Made by a program: the position numbers and the translations under genes. This document shows positions 1 through 8,762 of a stretch of 64,000 nucleotides of DNA, piece after piece. Position 1 is the first letter of the stretch, and the number at the start of each line of letters is the position of its first letter. The notes under the pieces were generated by a model. That model made no database searches. It saw nothing but the letters and a program-made list of their open reading frames with translations, and was not told where the DNA came from. Origin of the DNA: Armatimonadota bacterium (GTDB lineage: Bacteria > Armatimonadota > Fimbriimonadia > Fimbriimonadales > Fimbriimonadaceae). The stretch is from positions 1,240,001 to 1,304,000 of the forward strand of contig JAFDWS010000002.1 in the NCBI GenBank assembly GCA_018268375.1. The letters run 5' to 3'.

Positions 1-1810
1 CTTCGCCAGCGTTGACCTTCTGCCCCAGGTCATAGGGGGAGAAATACAGCCGGAAGGGCTGACCGACAGGGTTGCCGCCCGAATCGGGAGACCCGCCAAT
101 GAAGCACTCACCGGGGCCAAGGCCGTTAGCGCCGATGTAGCGAGAGACCCGGTATTGCCGTGCTGCCTTGAACGGCTGCACCGACCACTCACCTCGCGCC
201 ATGTACATCACCTTGATGTTGCGGGCGGAGATGTCGGGAACGAGCACCCGCGGCGCCCAAGGGTTGTTCGGGTCGCCGGTCGGATACTGGAACCAAGCGG
301 AGAGGCCGTTGGCGGCATTGCCGTCCACGTCGCGAAAAACGATCTGGCCGATGCTGCGGTCGACCGTCCAGGCGCTGTCGGGGTTCTTCTCGATGTTGCC
401 GAGGATGATCGCCCCGGTGTCGGTGTCCTCGACGATGATGTCGTCTGTGTCGGTCGAGGGAAGCGCGACCAGAGTCGGAGTGCTCAGACCCATGCCATGG
501 TAGGCGAGTTGGTCCGGCTCCTCAGTACCGCGCGGCTTGATCGAGCCCGCCGTCAGCTTCACCTGCTTGGGCAGCAGGGCGCCACCAACGGTCTCGGGCA
601 CCGGAACGCGGAACTCGTCCTTCAAGATGCGCCAGTCGAAAACCGAGTAGTCGACTTTGGCCTCGAGCGCCTCGCTGACGCCTGCTTGGGACCGCACGCG
701 CGTCCCAAAACCGACCGGGTTGCACAGCAGGGTGCCGAGGGCGTAGCCTCGTGTGTCGGGGCCGGTGCCGACCGTCCCTGAACCGATCACCTTGTACTGG
801 TAAGGGTCGTTCGGGTCGAACGTCTGGGCGAGCGGGATCTCGTCATAAATCCGCTGCACTCGCACGGACTCGCCTTCGGCATAGAGGTAGTTGGCCTTGA
901 CAAAGTTCTGGTCACCGTAGATGTCGGGCACGGCCACCAGTTCTGGCAACGAGACCACCCAATAGTTGCCTACCCGCAGAGCGTAGGGAGGAATGTTGTT
1001 CGGGTCGAGCACGGCCTTGACGATCACGTCGAACTGGGCTGGCTGGCCGTTCACGCTGTAGGCGAAACTGAACGCGACGCGAAGGTTGCGGGCAAGGCTC
1101 GGCCCCACCCAGATCTGGTCTTCGTTCGGGAAATAGGTGTCGTCGGTGTCGTCCGCGGCGACGTAGTAGAACTCGCCTTCTCGAACGCGGCCGAACGGGT
1201 TCGGCTGGTTGAAATCGCGGTTGCCGTAACGGCGCTGGTAGTCGTTCCCGTAGACCTGGACGACGTCGGGCTCGCCGATACCGTTGGGCTGGGAGTAGTA
1301 GTACGCCGGGCCGAAGATCAATTGGAGGACGCTGCCGAAGTTCTGTCCGGGCGGCAGGCCAGGCACGCGTCTCGGGGCAGGCACTGGGGTCGACTCGCCG
1401 ATCACTCGGTTGAAAAGGTTCGCTCCACTGACCAGTTGCCAATTGGATGTGGGGTTGCCACCGATCATGACCTGGCCCTTCTCGTTGATCTGACCCTTGC
1501 CAAGGCCAGGGTCGATCGCAGGCATCAGGTCGTTGCGCTTGCGGTTGGTGTCAATGGTGACGCGCAGACCGGTCCCCGTGTTCGTGTAGGTCACAGGCAC
1601 GATCATTTCGGGCAGGTCGCTCGCCTGGCCCCGGATCCGGCTCATCTCGGACGTGCCGAGCTGGGACGCGCGAGTCACGTCGCGCGTGCGCCTCAAAATC
1701 GTCAGACCGGGCGGGAAGACCTGGACGATGGCCAGGATCCCGACCAAGAACACGACGATGACCACGAGGACTTCGATCAAAGTCGTACCGGACCGCTTAC
1801 TCATTCGCAT
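1..1810 (-). CDS. Prepilin-like protein with large exported domain (3' end cut by window)
   Basis: The reading frame is open from an ATG at 1810 to base 1, about 603 codons, with the C-terminus outside the window. The N-terminus is a short basic leader (MRMSKRSG) followed by TTLIEVLVV and a hydrophobic segment, which is the class III signal cleaved by a prepilin peptidase. The usual Phe or Met after the cleavage-site Gly is Thr here, and Glu+5 is kept. GGAG at 1819-1822 lies 8 bases upstream and favours this start over the ATG at 1804. The body of more than 550 residues has no family I recognise, and is far larger than a typical 150-200-residue pilin. It follows another prepilin and the peptidase on the same strand, so it is probably a minor pilin or surface pseudopilin. 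Confidence 0.85.
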   Translation of the reverse strand, partial: MRMSKRSGTTLIEVLVVIVVFLVGILAIVQVFPPGLTILRRTRDVTRASQLGTSEMSRIRGQASDLPEMIVPVTYTNTGTGLRVTIDTNRKRNDLMPAIDPGLGKGQINEKGQVMIGGNPTSNWQLVSGANLFNRVIGESTPVPAPRRVPGLPPGQNFGSVLQLIFGPAYYYSQPNGIGEPDVVQVYGNDYQRRYGNRDFNQPNPFGRVREGEFYYVAADDTDDTYFPNEDQIWVGPSLARNLRVAFSFAYSVNGQPAQFDVIVKAVLDPNNIPPYALRVGNYWVVSLPELVAVPDIYGDQNFVKANYLYAEGESVRVQRIYDEIPLAQTFDPNDPYQYKVIGSGTVGTGPDTRGYALGTLLCNPVGFGTRVRSQAGVSEALEAKVDYSVFDWRILKDEFRVPVPETVGGALLPKQVKLTAGSIKPRGTEEPDQLAYHGMGLSTPTLVALPSTDTDDIIVEDTDTGAIILGNIEKNPDSAWTVDRSIGQIVFRDVDGNAANGLSAWFQYPTGDPNNPWAPRVLVPDISARNIKVMYMARGEWSVQPFKAARQYRVSRYIGANGLGPGECFIGGSPDSGGNPVGQPFRLYFSPYDLGQKVNAGE

Positions 1811-1856
1811 GCCTTGGGCTCCAAAGACGTTTCAATTCGCGCTCTGAGGGGGAGCC

Positions 1857-2723
1857 TCAGGGCATGACCCTCCAACTTCGCTCATTCACGAGGTTGGAAC
1901 CGAACGGGCGGGCGCCACCGCCCAGGAACAACACGATGTCCCGCTTGGCGGCGACGACCTGACCGTTGTTGTAGTCGCGGAAGTAGCCGTTCCAAGTGAT
2001 CGGAGTCGTGTCGGGCGGATCGGTGTAGCCCAATTGGCGAGGATCGTCGTTGGCGGCGCCGTTGCCAAAGCCCGGGCCGCTGCCGATCGCAAAATTGGTC
2101 CAGAAAAGGGCGTACCGCAGCTCGTAGCGCTTGTTGCCGGTCTGGGGGTCGGTCACTTCGGCAACGTCGTAGCCGCTCAATTTGTAAAGCTTGATCTGCT
2201 GGTCCGTGACCTGGCAGGGAGCACCGCCCTTGCAGACCGGGTCGGTGTCGTTCGGCCAGTAGTAGGCCTGGCGGGCGCCGTCGATGTCGTCGTTCGAGTC
2301 GATCTTTCCGTCGCCGTTCGTGTCCACGATGGCGGCGCTACCAAGGGCCCTCGTGTCGCGGGCCGGCCACACGGCCGTCGTCACGTCGAGGTTGCCGAAC
2401 TTGTTGAAAGCTGGGCGAAACGTCGAGACCGCATCGATCCTTTTGGGATACAAGAACCCCTTGGCGAGGTCGGCGGGGACGGTGTCCGAGCCACCGGGGG
2501 TGTACGTCGTCGCGTAGCCGAGCAACTGGGGTGGATTGCCGCCCTGGTCGAGGCGGTAAAGCTGCAGCGCCGTCCGCAACGCGTTCATGTTCGAAATGTC
2601 GCCAGCGCGGAAGGCCGCCTCCTTCGCTTTCGCGAAGACAGGCAACAAGATCGCCGCCAAAATAGCGATGATCGCGATGACGACGAGGATTTCTATGAGT
2701 GTGAAAGCTTTCCTGAGACGCAT
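1857..2723 (-). CDS. Type IV prepilin-like protein with calcium-loop motif
   Basis: This 288-residue protein begins MRLRKAFTLIEILVV and continues through a hydrophobic helix ending in LLPVFAKAKEAA. That is a canonical type III signal with cleavage before Phe7 and the conserved Glu at +5. The helix-end sequence is typical of Armatimonadota pseudopilins. Residues 134-146 (DTNGDGKIDSNDD) match an EF-hand/dockerin-like calcium loop, with Asp and Asn at alternating positions. The pair C164/C170 could form a disulfide. It lies 53 bases downstream of the prepilin peptidase gene and 46 bases before the next prepilin, so the three probably form one operon. The role of a major versus minor pilin cannot be decided from sequence. 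Confidence 0.92.
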   Translation of the reverse strand: MRLRKAFTLIEILVVIAIIAILAAILLPVFAKAKEAAFRAGDISNMNALRTALQLYRLDQGGNPPQLLGYATTYTPGGSDTVPADLAKGFLYPKRIDAVSTFRPAFNKFGNLDVTTAVWPARDTRALGSAAIVDTNGDGKIDSNDDIDGARQAYYWPNDTDPVCKGGAPCQVTDQQIKLYKLSGYDVAEVTDPQTGNKRYELRYALFWTNFAIGSGPGFGNGAANDDPRQLGYTDPPDTTPITWNGYFRDYNNGQVVAAKRDIVLFLGGGARPFGSNLVNERSWRVMP

Positions 2724-2776
2724 GTTGCCCTACCGTCGTTTGAAACTTTGACTGTCTCCGTGCACCGATTGTTCCT

Positions 2777-3850
2777 TCAGGCTGCCCGGTAAACCCACTG
2801 GGTATACGAATTCACCAAACCTGTCAGTTGGGGAGCGAAAAGCACCGCGGCTAAAGCCCCCGCCGCCAGGTACGGCCCGAATGGAATCATCGTCAGTTCT
2901 ACCCGAGGCTCCTCCTCCAATTCCTCGACCGCGTACGGGTTCTCTTTGAACCAGGCCTCGTACATCCTCGGCGCCGCCAATCCGATCACGTCGATACAAA
3001 GCACGTAGCCCAGGCCCGATTGAGCGAGCGACCCGAAGCTCTCGGGTTCGTATTCTTCACCTTCTGCGCCCTCCTCGTCCTCACTGTCCTTCACCTTCCC
3101 CAGCATGCGGAGCAGCACGATGGCGATCCCGATGAGCGCACCCAAGACGATCGCTAGCCCAAAACTCACAAGGGACAAGAAAGGGAAAAGCACAGCGCCG
3201 ATCCCGCGGGCCATCTTGATGTCGCCGTGCCCCATCGCGTCCTTCCGGAAGAACAATCGGCCAAGGAAGGCGATCCCCCAAAGAACCACGACTCCTACGA
3301 GAGCGCCGGCGACCGCGCTCGGCACGCCCATCGTCCACGCCTCAGCCCGGTGCTGCGCGATCATGACGCCGTTCATGACCAGCCCAACGACGAGCATGAA
3401 GGCGTTGATCTGGTCCGGAATGATGTAGTGCGCGAGATCGGTGAAGATCGCCGCCACCAAGGCGCTCGCAAAGAGCATGTACGCCACCGCGCGGACAGGA
3501 TCGGCAGAAATGACCACGTGGAGCTCGTTACCGGTGAACTTCAGCACGTCGGGAGCGGCGAGTTGTTGGTACCAGATCACGGCCCAAAGCGCGCCGTTGA
3601 TCAACTCCACCCAGAAATAGCGGCTGCTGACTTTCGCCTTGCAGTGGCGACACTTGCCGCCAAGGAAGAGCCAGCTCAGCAACGGAAAGAGGTCGAGGGT
3701 GGTCAGTTGCGCCTTGCAGTTCGGACAAAAGCTGTGGGCGGGTTTGTAGATGCTGAGCCCACGCGGCAACCGATAGATGACGACGTTCAGGAAGCTACCG
3801 ACCGCCGCCCCGATCCAGAACCCGATGATCCAAGTCCACTCTGGGAACAC
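2777..3850 (-). CDS. pilD: Prepilin peptidase (A24 family) with acidic loop insertion
   Basis: This polytopic inner-membrane aspartic peptidase of 357 residues cleaves and usually N-methylates type IV prepilins. Visible hallmarks are the N-terminal GSFLNVVIYRLP block, a cytoplasmic zinc module with C42xxC45 and C67xxC70, the first catalytic Asp at 138 (FTDLAHYIIPD), and the second in GHGD at 207-210. The canonical IPFGPYLA block near residue 322 is normally close to the second catalytic helix. Here it is displaced by about 65 residues that include a strongly acidic run (about 255-270) and what may be an extra helix. Its substrates are probably the two prepilins encoded immediately downstream. 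Confidence 0.95.
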   Translation of the reverse strand: MFPEWTWIIGFWIGAAVGSFLNVVIYRLPRGLSIYKPAHSFCPNCKAQLTTLDLFPLLSWLFLGGKCRHCKAKVSSRYFWVELINGALWAVIWYQQLAAPDVLKFTGNELHVVISADPVRAVAYMLFASALVAAIFTDLAHYIIPDQINAFMLVVGLVMNGVMIAQHRAEAWTMGVPSAVAGALVGVVVLWGIAFLGRLFFRKDAMGHGDIKMARGIGAVLFPFLSLVSFGLAIVLGALIGIAIVLLRMLGKVKDSEDEEGAEGEEYEPESFGSLAQSGLGYVLCIDVIGLAAPRMYEAWFKENPYAVEELEEEPRVELTMIPFGPYLAAGALAAVLFAPQLTGLVNSYTQWVYRAA

Positions 3851-3935
3851 TTTTCGCCCCTCCTTGGGCTCGCTGGGAAGGTTACCGCATCAGCCCCCGG
3901 CACATTCTTAGATATGATCCGGGTCAGAGGGAACC

Positions 3936-6900
3936 ATGTTCGAAACAATCGCGCTCGTGCTTGCGGCCAGCCAAGCCCACACTCCATTAGAAACCGCGAG
4001 ACAAGCCCTTGACAAGAGCCTGGGCAATCGGGCCTCAAACGTGCTCGTCAGAGTCGATGAGAAATTAGGCAAGGAGAGCTACTCGATCCGGCCCTCAGGC
4101 AGGACTGTGGTGATCACGGGCGGCGATCAGACGGGCGCCATGTACGGTTGCTTCGAATTCATCGAAAGGACTCAAACTAATGGAGAACGAACCTGGAAGG
4201 AAAGCGCCAAAGGTCGTCCTTACTTGCCAGACCGCGGCGTCAATCTCTTCCTGACACTCCCTTGGGACTATAGCAAGCACGATACTGACTACTCTTTATC
4301 GGCGCTGACCGACCCAGAAAAGTGGTGGTTCCATAACGAAGACTATTGGACGACGCTGCTCGACCTCATGGCCCGCAGCCGGTTGAACTGGCTCGATATT
4401 CACGGCGCATGGGACATCAGCGTCACCGACGCCCCTAACCTTTATGCTTATTTCGTCACGAGCCCTTCCTTTCCTCAGGTCGGGGTACCGCAGGCGACCA
4501 AAGACGCCAACCTTTCGCGGTTGAACACTGTTATTCAAATGGCCCATGCGCGGGGGATTCGGGTCAGCCTTATGGCTTACCAGGCAAACCTGAAGATTCC
4601 CCAGAACAGGAACGTGCCCTACGAAGAGACTGAGGCCAACGTTTACAAATATACGAAAGAGGTCGTCGAACAGATGATCCGGCGCGCGCCTGGCTTGGAC
4701 GCCATCGGTTTCCGGATCGGCGAAAGCGGAAAGAGCGAGTCCTTCTTCAACTGCTATCACGAGGCCGTCAAGGCGAGCGGGCGCGACATCCCGCTGGTCA
4801 CGCGCAGTTGGATCACCAAACGCCAAAAGGTGCTGCCGCTTGCACGCGCCTCAAAAGACTTCACGGTCGAGATCAAATACAACGGTGAGCAGTGGGGGGC
4901 GCCGTACATGATCGCGGGCGGCCGAATGGCCAATTGGTCGAGCTACTCTTACGAGGACTACCTGAGCGACGCTGGTTCGCCAAGCCGGAACACGAAGACG
5001 TGGCCAGGCTGGGCCGATGGCAGAGGAGGGCAATGGCCCAGCAACCCTTACAAGATCGTGTGGCAAGTCCGGGCCAACGGCACCCACCGGATCTTTCCGT
5101 TCTACAACCCGGATTGGGTGCGCCGCTCAATCCAAGCGATGAAAGTGGGCACCGCGTCCGGCTACACCATCGAAGGCGAAGACGCCTACTACCCGAAGTC
5201 ACCGGACTACTATCTGGCGAAGGCGGGGGACAAATACTGCAACTGGATCCACCAGCGCGACGAGATGTACTGGACGACTTGGGGGAGGCTGGGCTATGAC
5301 CCGACGCTGACTGACGAAGTCTTTGACAAGCGCGCTGCAAGCTGGTTCGGTAAGAACGGCAGCCAGATCGTTGACTCCTGGAAACACGCCAGCCTTGTGA
5401 CGCCGACTGCCTTCTTGGCCTCCGCCTATGGCCCCGACCACCGCGACCACGCACCGGAACTCGAGTGGAATGGCCCGGTTCGAGACCTCGCCCAAATGCA
5501 GCCGTTCGATAGCTTCGCCGTCAAGTCGGTTGCCGAGGAGGTCCTTCAGGAAAACCTGGGAGTCAGCGACGGCCGGCTCACGACGGTTCAACTCTTTATG
5601 ACCCAGGCAAGCAACAAACTCATCGACTGGGAGATGCCCGGCGACCTCGCTGAGGGCAACCGGTTCAAGGAAATTGCTGCCGCGGTGAGTTCCCTCAACG
5701 GTTTAGGGCACTACTCGCTCCAGCGGCTCATGATCGCGAAGGACTTGGCCGAACAGGAGCGAGACCATCCGGTCGCCGCCAGATCGACCTTCGTCAAGGG
5801 CATGGCGGAAAGCATCGGCGACTGGTGGGAACTTCTGGGCAAAGGCTACTACAAGCCCTTCACCGAGCGGCTTCGGATGCACACGAACACGTTCCACTGG
5901 AAAGACGAGGCCGCCGCTGTTGAGCAAGACAGCGCTTCACTTCTAGGAATGCCAAAGTCCAACCAAGAGACGCTCGGAAAATGTAATTTCCAGGCCCCGA
6001 TGGCCCATGCTCCCAAACTGAATGTCGAGTGGGACGCCAAGGAAGTGCGTTGCGAGCTCTCCGCGAAAGGACTCAACCGCGCGTGGGCGTTGGTCAAACC
6101 TCTGCCCAGTTCCACCTTTTTCCATCGGATTCCGATGACCAAGAGCGGCAGCTCGTTCAGCGCACGGTGGCCAAGGCAGAAGTGGGGCTCTTGCGTCGCA
6201 GCCGAATTCAAGGATGCTCAGGGAATCGTCGAGCGCTCGCCAATGCCGATCCTCGAACAACCGTACGTGATGGTGCCTTCCCTCCCGGGCCCGACGCCAC
6301 AGGTGTACAACACCTCAGAGGCGCTGGCTTTCCTTGACCCGGCCGTCCTGACGCCATCCAAGTTCAGCTCCATGCTCCTTGCCCCTCGGGCTTGGACCTT
6401 CTTCAACAACTACGACCGGGCAAGCAAGCGAAAGGTGCTTGATGGGGTCCGCAAGGGCCTTGACCTGGTGATCCTCCAACAAGACTTTGCCTCCGGCCGC
6501 TACAAGCTTGACTTCTTGCCTGTGCCGCCTAAGGTCGAAAACTGCCCCACCCCCGATGTCTTTGAACCTGCCGGAGCCCTCGGCCTCCCGCGCGTTGAAG
6601 CTCCTGGCATCCTTTGGCAAAGAATCGGTGCGTCTCAGGGTTGGACAATTCTCGGCAACGGGGGCGTGGCCCGCTACGACCTCGGTCAGGGCCACGTGTG
6701 GCTCGTAATGGGGCGATTCATGCAGATGGCGCACCGACGAGGCTGCTCGCAAGCGATCAAGTCGCTCCTGGAGTCGCACGGAAGGGCCAAACCTATGGTC
6801 CTCTTGGATGCAGGCACGGAGTCTGCCGCCTACACGACCTCCTTCTGGCCCGACACAATGAACGTTCTCGACGTTCCCTTCTTGACCCTCGGTGAAGTCG

Positions 6901-8708
6901 TGGCCAATGAGCAGGGCATGAGTTCCTTCACGCCGATCCCGGGGCCGATAGCGGACGACGATGTACTGGGCGGCAAGGGGAAGGACATGGCCAACAGTTT
7001 CTTCCGGTCTGAGGTTCAACGGCTTTCAAAGCAACCGACCCCACCATCGCGGCAAGCGTTTGAAACGGAGAGAAAGCGCCGCAAGACCGAGCTTCTCCGA
7101 ACCTTGGGGCTAGATCCAATGCCTTCGAGGACACCTCTGAACGCACGCGTCACCGGTGTGATCCAGCGCGAGGGCTATCACATTGAGAAGGTGGTGTTCG
7201 AAAGTCGGCCCAAGTTCTATGTGACGGCGCACGTTTACAGGGCGGACCATCCTGCCGAGCCGAAGTTGCCTGTGATCATGAACGTCAATGGACACTGGGC
7301 GCACAAGAAGGACGAGGATCGGATCCAGCTCCGCTGCGCGTTCCAAGCCCTCCACGGCTACATTGCGATCGCGATCGACAGCCCAGGCTGGAGCTTCGAG
7401 GGCGACAGCCTGATCGAACGGCGAGGCGAGGGCAGCCATTTCGAATTCAAGATGGTCGAGGGTGGCACGAACGCCACCGGCTACTACGTCTGGGACGCGA
7501 TCAGGGCGATGGACTACATGGAGACCCGCCCCGACACTGACATGGCACACGCCGGCATCACGGGCGCATCTGGCGGCGGCTTGGCGACCCTCTACGCATT
7601 TGCCGCCGATGCTCGCTACAGGGCGGCGGTTCCTGTGGTGTACATGTCCAGCATGGAGCTGGCACCCGACAATGGGTGCCCGTGCAACCACGTTCCCGGC
7701 ACCTGCCAAATCGGCGACCGCTCGGATGTGATCAGCGTCCAAGCACCAAAGCCTGTCCTCATCATGGGGGCTGAACAGGACGGAGAGTTCCCTCCTGGTG
7801 CGATGCGCCTGACCCAGAAGAAGATGGCGGAGACCTGGGCGCTGTTCGGCTCGTCGCGCGACGCACAAGTCCTCATCTTTCCCGGGGGCCATGACTATAG
7901 CCAGCCGATGCGTGAAGCGGCGATCGGGTTCTTCGACAAATACGTGAGGGGCGTTGGTGACGGCTCTCCCGTCCCACAACCCGCCCTGACGGCGCTGGCT
8001 CCAGAGGATCGGCAACTGCTCGTCCTCGATCCTGCCCCAAAGGATGAGCGAACCATGATGAGTCTCGCGGCCGAATCATTGGCCGCGGCAAATCTGGCTC
8101 GGCCGGCCGGCGACGCGATCGCTGTCAACGGCGGTCGTCCGGCCAAATCTCCGCTCAACTTTTCCGAGCTGGGGACGGGCCCGAAGAGGACCGTCACCTT
8201 CGAAAGCGAGCCCGGTTTGAAGACGCCGGGAATCCTCGTGATGCCTGCTCACAAGCCGAAGAAGGTTGTGATCGTCGTCGATGACCGTGGCAAAGCAACG
8301 GCCTGCGCCGAGGCGCCAAAGACGGAGGACGCAAGGCTCTACTTGGACACCGTCGGCCTGGGCGAACTTGCCGGCGTCGAGATCCGATATCCGGTGTATG
8401 CGGGTCGGTCGCTAGCCTTCATAGGCGGATGGCAGGTGGTTCGGGCCGCTGAGGCGATGAGGAAGTACACAGACGACATCGAGATCGTCGGCAAAGGGCC
8501 GCTCGCCTCGCTCACCGTCATGTACGCCGGACTCCTCGATCCCACCATCGGCAAGGTGACCGGCCTGGACGGGATCAAGGACTGGGCGGACACCTTCTCG
8601 CCCGAGATCCCCGATTCTGCGATCCAGCCCAGGGCCAACCTGTGCGGATCCCTGAGTGGTTTGCGAAAGCAGGTTCACAAGGGAACCTGGACATTCGCAC
8701 CGAGGTAA
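3936..8708 (+). CDS. Multidomain alpha-glucuronidase-like / alpha-beta hydrolase esterase fusion
   Basis: This 1590-residue protein has a short hydrophobic N-terminus that may be a signal peptide. Residues about 15-500 resemble the N-terminal and barrel regions of GH67-type alpha-glucuronidases, with the GAMYGCFEFIE and PDRGVNLFL blocks and a conserved-looking RIGESG segment containing E263. Residues about 800-960 may be a ThuA/glutamine-amidotransferase-like fold. Residues about 1070-1350 form an alpha/beta hydrolase like acetyl-xylan or glucuronoyl esterases, with Ser1212 in GASGGG, Asp1282 in GAEQDGE and His1319 in GGHDY as a plausible triad. The start is supported by GAGGG just upstream and a TATGAT hexamer at 3913-3918. 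Activity on glucuronoxylan is an inference. The barrel could be only a GH67/GH20-like relative. Confidence 0.8.
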   Translation: MFETIALVLAASQAHTPLETARQALDKSLGNRASNVLVRVDEKLGKESYSIRPSGRTVVITGGDQTGAMYGCFEFIERTQTNGERTWKESAKGRPYLPDRGVNLFLTLPWDYSKHDTDYSLSALTDPEKWWFHNEDYWTTLLDLMARSRLNWLDIHGAWDISVTDAPNLYAYFVTSPSFPQVGVPQATKDANLSRLNTVIQMAHARGIRVSLMAYQANLKIPQNRNVPYEETEANVYKYTKEVVEQMIRRAPGLDAIGFRIGESGKSESFFNCYHEAVKASGRDIPLVTRSWITKRQKVLPLARASKDFTVEIKYNGEQWGAPYMIAGGRMANWSSYSYEDYLSDAGSPSRNTKTWPGWADGRGGQWPSNPYKIVWQVRANGTHRIFPFYNPDWVRRSIQAMKVGTASGYTIEGEDAYYPKSPDYYLAKAGDKYCNWIHQRDEMYWTTWGRLGYDPTLTDEVFDKRAASWFGKNGSQIVDSWKHASLVTPTAFLASAYGPDHRDHAPELEWNGPVRDLAQMQPFDSFAVKSVAEEVLQENLGVSDGRLTTVQLFMTQASNKLIDWEMPGDLAEGNRFKEIAAAVSSLNGLGHYSLQRLMIAKDLAEQERDHPVAARSTFVKGMAESIGDWWELLGKGYYKPFTERLRMHTNTFHWKDEAAAVEQDSASLLGMPKSNQETLGKCNFQAPMAHAPKLNVEWDAKEVRCELSAKGLNRAWALVKPLPSSTFFHRIPMTKSGSSFSARWPRQKWGSCVAAEFKDAQGIVERSPMPILEQPYVMVPSLPGPTPQVYNTSEALAFLDPAVLTPSKFSSMLLAPRAWTFFNNYDRASKRKVLDGVRKGLDLVILQQDFASGRYKLDFLPVPPKVENCPTPDVFEPAGALGLPRVEAPGILWQRIGASQGWTILGNGGVARYDLGQGHVWLVMGRFMQMAHRRGCSQAIKSLLESHGRAKPMVLLDAGTESAAYTTSFWPDTMNVLDVPFLTLGEVVANEQGMSSFTPIPGPIADDDVLGGKGKDMANSFFRSEVQRLSKQPTPPSRQAFETERKRRKTELLRTLGLDPMPSRTPLNARVTGVIQREGYHIEKVVFESRPKFYVTAHVYRADHPAEPKLPVIMNVNGHWAHKKDEDRIQLRCAFQALHGYIAIAIDSPGWSFEGDSLIERRGEGSHFEFKMVEGGTNATGYYVWDAIRAMDYMETRPDTDMAHAGITGASGGGLATLYAFAADARYRAAVPVVYMSSMELAPDNGCPCNHVPGTCQIGDRSDVISVQAPKPVLIMGAEQDGEFPPGAMRLTQKKMAETWALFGSSRDAQVLIFPGGHDYSQPMREAAIGFFDKYVRGVGDGSPVPQPALTALAPEDRQLLVLDPAPKDERTMMSLAAESLAAANLARPAGDAIAVNGGRPAKSPLNFSELGTGPKRTVTFESEPGLKTPGILVMPAHKPKKVVIVVDDRGKATACAEAPKTEDARLYLDTVGLGELAGVEIRYPVYAGRSLAFIGGWQVVRAAEAMRKYTDDIEIVGKGPLASLTVMYAGLLDPTIGKVTGLDGIKDWADTFSPEIPDSAIQPRANLCGSLSGLRKQVHKGTWTFAPR

Positions 8709-8711
8709 GCG

Positions 8712-8744
8712 AAAGCCCCGCCTGGTTCGACCGGGCGGGGCTTT
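8712..8744. terminator. Bidirectional hairpin terminator
   Basis: AAAGCCCCGCC (8712-8722) pairs perfectly with GGCGGGGCTTT (8734-8744), with extra GGT/ACC pairing inside. It sits between the convergent esterase-fusion and pilC genes, and A and T runs at the stem ends would serve both strands. Confidence 0.8.
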
Positions 8745-8762
8745 GTGCCGGAACGTCCGAGG

